From: an uncultured Murdochiella sp.
GTDB lineage: Bacteria > Bacillota > Clostridia > Tissierellales > Peptoniphilaceae
Direction: 5' to 3'
Assembly (NCBI RefSeq): GCF_902488755.1
Contig: NZ_CABTXF010000013.1
Span: 1-29,281 of the forward strand
Length of the DNA stretch: 29,281 nt
How positions within the stretch are numbered: position 1 is the first letter of the stretch; each line of letters opens with the position of its first letter. The position numbers were made by a program, and so were the translations under genes. Of this stretch, positions 8,454 to 14,991 are shown in pieces. The notes below the pieces were generated by a model. The model did no database searches. It saw only the letters and a program-made list of their open reading frames with translations, and was not told the origin of the DNA.

Positions 8454-8672
8454 TCGCCATCGCTTCTCTATGATGAAAAAAAATACACGGAAAGAGGTGC
8501 AGTGTATCGGTTGCTGGATACCGAAATTATTCCGGCAGAAGGTGTTCAGACTATGCTGGATGGCGACTGGGATGTAACATTTTACACGTGTACTGTTTTT
8601 AATGTTACGCGCCTGACATGTCGGTATGAGCTCATTTCTTTTAACCCTGCGCACATGGCAAACAACAAATGA
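8454..8672 (+). pseudogene. 3' remnant of a sortase-like gene
   Basis: Directly after the exporter stop, the same frame stays open for 72 codons and ends at TGA 8670-8672. It has no start codon or ribosome site of its own near the beginning. The part GDWDVTFYTCTVFNVTRLTC resembles the C-terminal active-site strand of sortases, where the pattern D-[LV]-T-[LF]-x-T-C-T-x(5)-R-[VL]-T carries the catalytic Cys and Arg. Both residues are present here. The upstream catalytic His region is missing. I read it as the tail of a deleted class B/D-type sortase gene; no database comparison was possible. Chance resemblance is less likely given the length of the match and the open frame. Confidence 0.5.
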
Positions 8673-8690
8673 TTTGTTCATAACCAACGC

Positions 8691-8722
8691 AAAGCCCCCG
8701 AAACGTTCGTTTCGGGGGGTTT
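8691..8722. terminator. Terminator hairpin between converging units
   Basis: A GC-rich stem pairs CCCCCGAAACG with CGTTTCGGGGG. Downstream on the plus strand there is GTTTGCTCTGCTTTT, a broken T-run; the minus side is weaker. It sits between the plus ABC operon with its sortase relic and the minus redox operon and could serve both. Confidence 0.6.
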
Positions 8723-8744
8723 GCTCTGCTTTTCTATTTTCGCG

Positions 8745-8813
8745 TCGGAGGTAGGAGGCTCCAACGTTTTTACCAACCGGTATGTACGCTTTTCTTCGGA
8801 GGTAGGAGGCGCC
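8745..8813. repeat. Direct repeat, 18-bp core, 51-bp period
   Basis: TCGGAGGTAGGAGGCTCC (8745-8762) recurs as TCGGAGGTAGGAGGCGCC (8796-8813). A second shared word, CAACCGGT, follows each copy at a different distance. It lies 30 nt past the end of the TlpA gene; no function is visible. Confidence 0.6.
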
Positions 8814-8842
8814 GGAGAAAAGCAACCGGTGGGGAAAAGAGA

Positions 8843-9829
8843 TTACTTGTTGGATGAATCCGCTTTATACGCAGCGTCTTTGTCCGCATCGCTTGCCAGA
8901 ACCTGCGCGATACGTTCATCCAGCATCTTTTTGGCGTTACCTTCCGCAATGGAGCCGAGGATGGGATCGCCGACGATGTTGCCGTCACGGTCTACGACGA
9001 TGGTCGTGGGGAAAGTCATGATGTTCTTTACAAACTTACCGGCTTCGCTGTCCGAGGCAAAGGTAAGGTTCGGATAGGTTGCGTTTTTCTTTTGCAGAAT
9101 GCTCTTGGCTTCGGCAATCGCGTCTTTATCGCCATCCAGCGTGAAGGAGTTGATACCGATGACCGTGCCGTCCTTTTCCTTTAACTGCTTATGCAGGGCA
9201 TCCAGCTCGCCCAGCTCGCCGATGCAGGGATTGCAGGTGCTGAACCAGAAGTTGATGACGGTGACGGAATGCTGGCGGAAGATGCCGGAATCGACGTTGT
9301 TGCCGTCCAAATCTTTACCGGTGAAATCGGGGAAAGGAGTGGTGGCACCCTGTTTTGCGCCGCCTTTATCGGCTTCCCCTTTGTTCTCTTTCGGCGCTTC
9401 TTTTTCCAGTGCCATGATTTTATCTTCAATTTTGCGGATTTCTTCCGCGCCGGCTTTCAAGGTTTTCAACTCTTCTTCGGTGAATTTGTCTTTTGCGCTC
9501 TCGATAGTTTGCAGCAGGAAGTCGCCATAGTTGGTGCCGTCCGAAATCATGCCGGAGTTCTTATTCGCCGCAAGGAATACTTTGTCCCAGAGGTCTTTAT
9601 CTTTGCTGAAAATGGCGTTTTCCTGGTCGTGCAGTTCCGCCAACTTGGCATCGACATCCGAACCACCTTTTTCTGCCGTGGGATCCGTTTTTCCGGCTTC
9701 CGCTGCAGGAACGCTCATGCCGCTGTCCGGCATTTCGCTGCTTTCGGCAGGTTTCTTACCGCCACATGCGGCAAGGCCAATCACCAGACCGGCGGTCAAC
9801 AATACTAAAGGTAATTTTTTCGTGTTCAT
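8843..9829 (-). CDS. TlpA/ResA-like thioredoxin-fold lipoprotein
   Basis: 328 aa extracytoplasmic thiol oxidoreductase. The signal peptide ends in a lipobox (GLAAC, Cys22), so it should be lipid-anchored on the outer face of the membrane. A Ser/Glu/Pro-rich linker and a helical region (about 55-165) precede the redoxin domain (about 165-315), which has the active site C-N-P-C (Cys199, Cys202) inside NFWFSTCNPC and the cis-Pro in MTFPTT (Pro274). The segment before the redoxin domain is longer than in ResA and is charged and helical. It is third in a minus-strand operon with a polyferredoxin membrane protein and a CXXC mini-protein, suggesting that electrons are passed from inside to this protein. 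Likely targets are oxidised or disulfide-bonded surface proteins; this is inferred from context. Confidence 0.9.
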   Translation of the reverse strand: MNTKKLPLVLLTAGLVIGLAACGGKKPAESSEMPDSGMSVPAAEAGKTDPTAEKGGSDVDAKLAELHDQENAIFSKDKDLWDKVFLAANKNSGMISDGTNYGDFLLQTIESAKDKFTEEELKTLKAGAEEIRKIEDKIMALEKEAPKENKGEADKGGAKQGATTPFPDFTGKDLDGNNVDSGIFRQHSVTVINFWFSTCNPCIGELGELDALHKQLKEKDGTVIGINSFTLDGDKDAIAEAKSILQKKNATYPNLTFASDSEAGKFVKNIMTFPTTIVVDRDGNIVGDPILGSIAEGNAKKMLDERIAQVLASDADKDAAYKADSSNK

Positions 9830-9902
9830 TTTTTTCTCCTTTACGGTTTTACGGTTGCTTTACTGCTTTTTTCTTTCGTTTCTATGATGGTTCGCTCAAC
9901 TT

Positions 9903-10826
9903 CTACTTTTCTGCGACAACCGGTTTTTCCGGTTTGGCGGCTTCGAGCGCCTTTTTCTTGGCGCATCCCAGTCCGTAGCGGAAATGGAGCGCACCGGTAG
10001 GACAGGCGTTGATGCACATGCCGCAGCGGATACATTCCGTATGGGCAGGCGTTTTTAATACGTCCACATCCATTTTGCAGGCCTTTGCGCATTTTCCGCA
10101 GGAAACGCAGCGGTGTTCTTCGACCTGAATCTGCAAGAGGGATATGCGGTTGAACAGAGCATAAAATGCGCCCAGCGGGCAAATCCATTTACAGAAGGGA
10201 CGGAAGAAGAGGATGCTCAGGACGATGACCGTCAGCAAAATGCCCAACTTCCAGGTGAAGAGTGTTCCCAGTGCTGCGCGGATACCGCTATTGACCAGCG
10301 AAAGTGGAATAGCACCTTCCAATACGCCCTGCGGACAGAGGTATTTACAGAAGTAAGGATCCCCCAGCCCGATTTCATTCACCAACAACAGTGGTAACAG
10401 AAAGACCATGACGACCAGAATGATGTATTTTAGGTACGTCAGAGGGCGAAGCCGCTTAGTCGAGAACTTTTTCGTCGGAATTTTATGCAACAATTCCTGA
10501 AACCAGCCGAACGGACATAAGAAGCCGCAGATGAAGCGACCGAGCAATACGCCGATGAGGATGAGAATGCCGGTTATGTAGTACGAAAAGCGAAATTTGG
10601 AAGATCCGACCACAGCCTGAAAAGAGCCGATGGGACAGGCACCGGAAGCTGCCGGACAGGAATAGCAATTGAGTCCCGGCACACAGACCATTTTTCCGTT
10701 TCCTTGATAGAGCTTCCCACTGAAGAAGTTCGGCAGATGGATATTGGTCAGCAGCGCCGCGCCTGCTTGTCCCCATCCGCGGAAGCGAGAAATAAACCGC
10801 GATTTGCTTTTCTTTGGATCAGCCAA
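9903..10826 (-). CDS. Membrane-bound polyferredoxin (NapH/CcoG-like 4Fe-4S protein)
   Basis: 307 aa electron-transfer membrane protein. Translation probably starts at the TTG at 10824-10826, within the last codons of the upstream mini-gene (8-nt overlap), so it is coupled. Several hydrophobic helices alternate with cysteine motifs: CGFLCPFGWFQ, CKYLCPQG and CKWICPLGAF, characteristic of the NapH/NosR/RnfB-like membrane ferredoxin group. A C-terminal pair of 4Fe-4S sites follows: CVSCGKCAKACKMD and CIRCGMCINACPTG (second Cys set with CP, typical of bacterial ferredoxins). An extra CYSCPAASGACPIG lies near residue 55. It probably carries electrons across the membrane to the TlpA-like lipoprotein. 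The electron donor inside the cell is unknown. Confidence 0.88.
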   Translation of the reverse strand: MADPKKSKSRFISRFRGWGQAGAALLTNIHLPNFFSGKLYQGNGKMVCVPGLNCYSCPAASGACPIGSFQAVVGSSKFRFSYYITGILILIGVLLGRFICGFLCPFGWFQELLHKIPTKKFSTKRLRPLTYLKYIILVVMVFLLPLLLVNEIGLGDPYFCKYLCPQGVLEGAIPLSLVNSGIRAALGTLFTWKLGILLTVIVLSILFFRPFCKWICPLGAFYALFNRISLLQIQVEEHRCVSCGKCAKACKMDVDVLKTPAHTECIRCGMCINACPTGALHFRYGLGCAKKKALEAAKPEKPVVAEK

Positions 10827-10965
10827 TGCCTACACACTCCATGCATAGACGAATGGCTTTAGCGAGGACAGTCTGTACCTCGCCGCGCATGGCACCAAAG
10901 ACGATCATTCCCACCGCGGCGACGAGAAGGCTGATCTGGGTGATGCTACGTTTTTTTGTCTTCAT
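10819..10965 (-). CDS. CD1871A-family CXXC mini-protein
   Basis: 48 aa. The ATG at 10965 is used because AGGAG lies 5 nt upstream; an earlier in-frame start at 11010 has none. One membrane helix (about residues 8-27) is followed by MRGEVQTVLAKAIRLC and a final CMECVGIG. The RGE...KAI..C.EC.GIG pattern is that of the small CXXC family named after Clostridioides difficile CD1871A, as I know it from genome annotations; its biochemical role is not established. It is the first gene of the redox operon, overlapping the polyferredoxin start. The C-terminal CXXC could be the thiol relay between polyferredoxin and the TlpA-like lipoprotein (inference). Confidence 0.85.
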   Translation of the reverse strand: MKTKKRSITQISLLVAAVGMIVFGAMRGEVQTVLAKAIRLCMECVGIG

Positions 10966-11020
10966 GGCGACTCCTTTCTTGTTGACGACAAACAGAATAG
11001 CAGATGGCACATAAAGATGA

Positions 11021-11053
11021 TGTTAAGAAGTGGACGAAAGATGGTGTTAGGAA
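11021..11053. promoter_or_regulatory. Direct repeats between the redox operon and the two-component genes
   Basis: TGTTAAGAA (11021-11029) and TGTTAGGAA (11045-11053) repeat with a 24-bp period; the similarity extends over AAGATGATG / AAGATGGTG upstream and TGGACG / AGGACG downstream. OmpR-type regulators bind direct repeats, and this pair stands about 20 nt before the response-regulator -10 (TATACT, 11066-11071). It also lies 15-25 nt upstream of a TATTCT (-10 candidate, minus strand) for the redox operon. Both promoters lack a good -35, as expected for activated promoters. Confidence 0.45.
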
Positions 11054-11065
11054 CAGGACGTGTGC

Positions 11066-11071
11066 TATACT
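11066..11071 (+). promoter_or_regulatory. -10 box of the two-component operon
   Basis: TATACT, 22 nt before the start codon. No convincing -35 exists at 16-18 bp; the direct repeats lie there instead. Confidence 0.45.
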
Positions 11072-11092
11072 GCATCCAAAATGGAGGATCGT

Positions 11093-11770
11093 ATGCGTTT
11101 ATTACTTGTGGAAGATGAACCTTTTTTAAGCGACAGCATTGCCAAAAGTTTGCGTCGCCAAGGTTATAGTGTGGATATATGCGCGGATGGCGAGGCGGCT
11201 TTGGATGCGGTTTTGGACGAACCGTATGATTTGGTGCTTTTGGATTTGAATTTGCCGAAGGTGGATGGCATGACTGTTTTGCGCACTCTTCGCGAAGAGG
11301 ATTTGACAACGCCGGTTCTGATTCTTTCGGCGCGCAGTGAAATTGCGGATAAGGTAAATGGTTTGGATGCCGGAGCGAATGATTATCTTTCTAAGCCTTT
11401 TCATCTGGAAGAATTAGCGGCACGGGTGCGCAGCCTTTTGCGCCGCGATTTTATTCAGCAGGAAGTGTGTTTGCGCTTTGGCGAGCTGACGTTTGATACA
11501 CGCACGCGCACGGCTTCCGTCGGAGAACAGGTTATTGCGCTGACAAAAAAGGAGAGTGGCATTTTGGAGTATCTGCTTCTGCATCCGGGACGTCCGGTCA
11601 GTCAAGAAGAGTTGATGGAGCATGTCTGGGATGGCAGTGTGGACAGCTTCAGCAATGCCATTCGCGTACACATCAGTGCTCTGCGCAAAAAGTTGCGTGC
11701 GGCGCTCGGCTATGATCCGGTGCGCAATCGCATCGGGGAAGGCTATCTTTTAGGAGGACCAACGTCATGA
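11093..11770 (+). CDS. OmpR/PhoB-family response regulator
   Basis: 225 aa cytoplasmic transcription regulator. The ATG at 11093 has GGAGG 5 nt upstream and begins exactly at the receiver domain. The receiver (residues 1-115) shows the acidic pair in VEDEP, the phospho-acceptor Asp51 in VLLDLNLP, the Ser in ILSARS and the Lys in LSKPF. The C-terminal winged helix (about 128-223) has the typical LTKKESGILEYLLLHPG and the recognition helix region NAIRVHISALRKKL, ending in IGEGYLL. Its stop overlaps the kinase start (ATGA). The divergent redox operon is the obvious target by position. Confidence 0.93.
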   Translation: MRLLLVEDEPFLSDSIAKSLRRQGYSVDICADGEAALDAVLDEPYDLVLLDLNLPKVDGMTVLRTLREEDLTTPVLILSARSEIADKVNGLDAGANDYLSKPFHLEELAARVRSLLRRDFIQQEVCLRFGELTFDTRTRTASVGEQVIALTKKESGILEYLLLHPGRPVSQEELMEHVWDGSVDSFSNAIRVHISALRKKLRAALGYDPVRNRIGEGYLLGGPTS

Positions 11771-13164
11771 TTCGTCGTTCCTTACAATGGCGCATTGCGC
11801 TGATGACTTCGCTTCTTATTGCGACGAGCTGTATGACCATGATGCTGCTTTTGGGCGGCTCCGGACTTCGTCGCATGGAAGAGATCGGAAGAAATTTACT
11901 GGCCTTGGAATTACAAATGGATTCGACGGAGAAAGACAATCGGTCTTCTTCTCCGGATAGCGACGATTCCGCCGCTTCGGTGCATGTTCCGTCGGCTTCG
12001 TTTGATCCCCAGAATATGAGTCGGGAAAAGAATCTGACGATTGTTATCGGTGAGGCGCAGGCACAGTTTACGATGACTAATTGGTATGTGACCATTGGCG
12101 TAACGTTACTTAGTGGCATTATCGCCTATTTTGTGAGTGGTCGTGCGCTTCGCCCGCTGGAAGATTTTTCTTCGCAGATTGAAAAAGTACAGTTGACGAA
12201 TCTGGAGGATATGCACGTCAGTACCGATACGCTTGCGGAGTTTCGCTCCATCGCGGATTCTTTTAATGATATGTTGGATCGTCTGCATGTTGCCTTTGCG
12301 GCACAGCGTCAGTTCACGGGCAATGCTGCCCACGAATTGCGCACACCGCTTGCGCTTTTGCAAATGCGTCTTGATGCTTTTGCAGAGGAGCATCCGGACA
12401 TGGATGACGAGTTGCGCCACCTTATTACTTCCCTTCGGGAACAGACAGAGCGTTTGGCAGAGACGGTGACGATTCTTTTAGAGATGAGCAGCGCACGCTA
12501 TATTCCGCGCACGGATTACGTTTCTCTTTTGCCGATGTTGGAAGAAATCGTGACGGATCTCACGCCGTTGGCGGAAAAGAAGCAGGTGGCACTATCTTTT
12601 TCCGGAGAGGATGTCTCGCTGTATGCCAGTGATCGTCTTCTTTCGCGTCTCTTTTTCAACCTCACGGAAAACGCCATAAAATACAACCGTCCGGGCGGCA
12701 GTGTTTCCCTTGCGGTTTCGGTGTCAAAAGGCGAACCAGAGCATCCCCTGACAGGCGCAGGACAGGTCGATTCCAAGCCGTTGGCACAGGCTGAACAGTT
12801 GGGGCAGTCTGAACGGTTGGGGCAGTCCAAGCCGTTGGCACAGTCTAAGCCGTTGGCACAGTCTAAGCTGTCCACGCTGTCGGTACAATCCAGGACGTCG
12901 ACGAAAGGCGGTGTTTCCGGGTCGGGTTCGAGCATCCTTATTATGTTGAAGGATACCGGCTTCGGTATTCCGGAGGAGGATTGGGAGACTATTTTTCAAC
13001 CCTTTTATCGCCTGGAGTCTTCGCGCAGTCGTCAACAGGGCGGTGTCGGTTTAGGGCTTGCTCTTGCCGGAGAAATCGTCAAATTGCATCAGGGGACGCT
13101 TCGCGTTGTCGAAAGTTCTTCGGCCGGTACCACTCTTCAAGTTACGCTGCCGTTTTCGTCCTAA
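11767..13164 (+). CDS. Sensor histidine kinase with repeat insert in the ATPase domain
   Basis: 465 aa, partner of the preceding regulator. Two membrane helices (about 9-31 and 104-126) enclose a short, Ser/Asp-rich outer region of about 70 residues, too small for a known sensor domain. HAMP-like segment to about 178; H-box HELRTPLA with His189; N-box NLTENAIKYN (Asn298, Asn302); G1 DTGFGIP (Asp396); F-box FQPFYRL; G2 GGVGLGLAL. Between N- and G1-boxes there is an extra stretch of roughly 65 residues (about 321-388) including six six-residue repeats (337-372). In related kinases only a few residues join these strands. All catalytic motifs are intact, so the insert is probably tolerated as a surface loop. 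The signal may be redox or envelope stress, given the divergent operon. Confidence 0.92.
   Translation: MIRRSLQWRIALMTSLLIATSCMTMMLLLGGSGLRRMEEIGRNLLALELQMDSTEKDNRSSSPDSDDSAASVHVPSASFDPQNMSREKNLTIVIGEAQAQFTMTNWYVTIGVTLLSGIIAYFVSGRALRPLEDFSSQIEKVQLTNLEDMHVSTDTLAEFRSIADSFNDMLDRLHVAFAAQRQFTGNAAHELRTPLALLQMRLDAFAEEHPDMDDELRHLITSLREQTERLAETVTILLEMSSARYIPRTDYVSLLPMLEEIVTDLTPLAEKKQVALSFSGEDVSLYASDRLLSRLFFNLTENAIKYNRPGGSVSLAVSVSKGEPEHPLTGAGQVDSKPLAQAEQLGQSERLGQSKPLAQSKPLAQSKLSTLSVQSRTSTKGGVSGSGSSILIMLKDTGFGIPEEDWETIFQPFYRLESSRSRQQGGVGLGLALAGEIVKLHQGTLRVVESSSAGTTLQVTLPFSS
12775..12882 (+). repeat. 18-bp in-frame tandem repeat inside the kinase gene
   Basis: Six consecutive 18-bp units: KPLAQA, EQLGQS, ERLGQS, KPLAQS, KPLAQS, and a decayed KLSTLS. 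Units 4 and 5 are nearly identical at DNA level. Because 18 is divisible by three, changes in copy number keep the frame. Confidence 0.85.
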
Positions 13165-13198
13165 TGTAGAGCTTTTCATCACAAGCGTAGGCTGCGTT

Positions 13199-13573
13199 TC
13201 ATTTCGGGCAGGCGATTTCCATTACCTGTTCAATCATCTGGTGCAGGAGCTGACTTTGCGCGTTATCTGCCGCTCGATAGTACACTTCTTTTCCCTCGCG
13301 GCGGCTGACCACCAAGTTGCTGTTACGCAATGGGCGTAAATGATGCGAAATCGCCGGGCTTGACATTTCGAGCAGCGCCGAAATATCCTGCACACATTCT
13401 TCATGATGACACAATAGCCAAAAAATACGGATGCGTGTCGTGTCACCTAACTGCTTAAAAATATCCGAAACGATTTGAAAATCGCTGACAATCTGCAGTT
13501 GCTGCTTGATGCGATCCGGTTCCGGCGGCGCCGGCGGATGCTTTGGCATCGTCTTCGTCTTCCTTTTTTCCAT
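13199..13573 (-). CDS. ArsR/SmtB-family metal-responsive repressor
   Basis: 124 aa winged-helix repressor. ATG 13573 is chosen over an earlier in-frame start (13666): AGAGG lies about 10 nt upstream and the family has no long N-terminus. The basic, Pro-rich N-terminus (1-20) is followed by the ArsR core: LGDTTRIRIFWLLCHHEECVQ, recognition helix MSSPAISHHLRPLR, and wing VVSRREGKEVYY. Metal ligand candidates are Cys60 in EECVQDI (where CadC has ECVCD, so one of the two Cys is missing) and Asp103, His111 and Cys122 in the last helix. It probably represses the metal-export genes to its right and itself through the operator at 13787-13802. A tail of a second ArsR lies just upstream (13650-13742). 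It converges with the sensor kinase gene. Confidence 0.9.
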   Translation of the reverse strand: MEKRKTKTMPKHPPAPPEPDRIKQQLQIVSDFQIVSDIFKQLGDTTRIRIFWLLCHHEECVQDISALLEMSSPAISHHLRPLRNSNLVVSRREGKEVYYRAADNAQSQLLHQMIEQVMEIACPK

Positions 13574-13649
13574 ATTGCATTGACCTCTTTTCTGTGGTGG
13601 GGAAAAGCCAAGAGCAATAAAATCACCCTTTTCGCAGTCATTTACCAAG

Positions 13650-13742
13650 TCAGATAGGCGTTGCATCTCCTTTCGGACAGACGTTTTCCGTTAGCTGTTC
13701 AATCATTTGGTGCAAGGCTGACGCTGTGCTGGTAAAACGCAC
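13650..13742 (-). pseudogene. C-terminal relic of a second ArsR gene
   Basis: On the minus strand a 30-codon frame ends in ALHQMIEQLTENVCPKG and a stop at 13650-13652. This closely matches the tail of the intact ArsR (LLHQMIEQVMEIACPK), and the DNA is clearly alignable with 13200-13260. The DNA-binding part is absent: its 5' side runs straight into the promoter at 13745. A tandem arsR duplication followed by an internal deletion explains it. A translated 30-residue peptide is possible but has no good ribosome site. Confidence 0.65.
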
Positions 13743-13744
13743 TA

Positions 13745-13773
13745 TTGACTTTCTACTCACGCAATATTATAAT
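13745..13773 (+). promoter_or_regulatory. Strong sigma-A promoter of the metal-export operon
   Basis: TTGACT (13745-13750), 17-bp spacer, TATAAT (13768-13773): 11 of 12 consensus bases. The start site would fall near 13780, directly before the ArsR-like operator. Confidence 0.8.
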
Positions 13774-13794
13774 TTAGCCATGATAATTAAACAA
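13766..13794 (-). promoter_or_regulatory. Divergent promoter of arsR sharing the same -10
   Basis: On the minus strand TTGTTT (13789-13794), 17 bp, TATAAT (13766-13771). Its -10 overlaps the plus-strand -10 because the centre ATTATAAT is nearly palindromic. Its -35 lies inside the operator. Confidence 0.6.
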
Positions 13795-13802
13795 GTGCTT
13801 AA
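13787..13802. promoter_or_regulatory. SmtB/ArsR-like operator
   Basis: TTAAACAAGTGCTTAA is an imperfect palindrome (12 of 16 positions symmetric) with the CA..TG centre of known 12-2-12 ArsR/SmtB sites. It covers the plus-strand start region and the -35 of the minus promoter, so one bound dimer could repress both directions. Confidence 0.6.
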
Positions 13803-14027
13803 TAGTAGAATCGTAAGAGGCAAGGCAAGTATCCTTCCGTTAGGAAAGAGTCATCTTATGAGGAGGTGTCCTATCTTGTGAAAGAAGAGATATTTGCCCT
13901 TATTGTCCCCTTACATTACCGCCCTCCGACCTTACTAAAGGCGGAAAGACTTGTGGTTGAGAGCAATAGTCACTACGGCTCATCACAGCCTGAAAAGCAG
14001 CGAATAGAATCACATAAGGAGAAGACA

Positions 14028-14246
14028 ATGAAAAAAACGTACACGATGGAAGTGGATTGCGCAAACTGCGCTAACTTGATGGAAGAAGCCGCAAATAAGA
14101 CAGCTGGCGTTGAAAAAGCGAGCGTCAATTTTATGATGCAAAAAATGACGGTTCAGTTTACTGATGGATATCATCCTCAAGAGGTGATGGAGGAGGTTCT
14201 TAAAGCCTGTAAGAAAATTGAACCGGATTGCACGATCCATTATTAG
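14028..14246 (+). CDS. Small heavy-metal-associated (HMA) domain protein
   Basis: 72 aa ferredoxin-like HMA fold that binds a metal ion and passes it on. ATG 14028 has GGAG 6 nt upstream. Core MEVDCANCANLMEEA with the CXXC metal site (C-A-N-C), then KTAGVEKASVNFMMQKMTVQF, as in the N-terminal domain of CadA/ZntA pumps. The CadA-type ATPase downstream lacks this domain, so this protein is its detached metal-binding module. The frame is open upstream to a GTG at 13878 that also has an AGGAGG (13861-13866); a product with about 50 more N-terminal residues is possible but that part looks unlike any domain. The promoter and operator lie about 230 nt upstream; the leader between holds nothing else I recognise. 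Confidence 0.85.
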   Translation: MKKTYTMEVDCANCANLMEEAANKTAGVEKASVNFMMQKMTVQFTDGYHPQEVMEEVLKACKKIEPDCTIHY

Positions 14247-14373
14247 AGAGATTGTTATCGAAGACGGGTTTTAGTTGTAAAGAGGTGCAATGCTGTTTAT
14301 CTCGGTAGAAACCAAGTTGCAAAAGGATTCCTTTTGAAGAAGGTAGCCTGTTGCAATTCAGTCGGGTCGCGCA

Positions 14374-14945
14374 CCCCTGGAAAATCGCTTTTTTAGCCGT
14401 TAGCCAGGGGTCGAACAAAGGGGAACACCCCTGGCAAACGTCCAATTTCGCGACTTGCCAGGGGTCAAAAACCGCCACGCACCCCTGGCAAATCGCTTTT
14501 TTAGCCGTTAGCCAGGGGTCAAACAAAGGAAAGTATCCCTGGCAAATGTCCAATTTCGCGACTTGCCAGGGTGAAAAATCGGCACGCACCCCTGGCAAAT
14601 CGCTTTTTTCGCCGTAAGCCAGGGGTCGAACAAAGGGAAACACCCCTGGCAAACGGACGATTTCGCGACTTGCCAGGGTGAAAAATCGGCACGCACCCCT
14701 GGCAAATCGCTTTTTTAGCCGTTAGCCAGGGGTCGAACAAAGGGGAACACCCCTGGCAAACGTCCAATTTCGCGACTTGCCAGGGTCGAAAGTCGCAACG
14801 CACCCCTGGCAAATCGTCTTTTTAGCCGATAGCCAGGGGTCGAACGAAGGGGAACACCCCTGGCAAACGTCCAATTTCGCGACTTGCCAGGGTCAAGAAC
14901 CGCCACGCACCCCTGGCAAACGTCCAATTTCGCGACTTGCCAGGG
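14374..14945. repeat. Array 1: eleven tandem hairpins, CCCTGGC/GCCAGGG family
   Basis: Eleven hairpins of 35-37 nt at 14374, 14428, 14482, 14537, 14589, 14643, 14696, 14750, 14803, 14857 and 14910, spaced 52-55 bp. Two types alternate, giving a 107-bp higher-order unit. Type A has stem CCCCTGGC/GCCAGGGG, an inner stem with two single mismatches, and a T6 loop. Type B has stem CCCCTGGC/GCCAGGG(G) with inner CGT/GCG pairing. Spacers of about 17 nt are also conserved in two forms. The last two hairpins are both type B, so the array ends in a half unit. It fills the 745-nt gap between the HMA and CadA genes. Read as its reverse complement, it resembles array 2. It is not a CRISPR (spacers too short and repeated) and not coding (no ribosome site; frames open by composition). 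Confidence 0.9.
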
Positions 14946-14991
14946 TCAAAAAGTCGCCACGCGCACTACACCACCATAGAAAGGAAGCATT

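Noticed and set aside
9191..9808. 205-codon plus-strand frame opposite the TlpA gene
   Set aside because: Shadow of a well-supported lipoprotein gene with signal peptide and CNPC motif.
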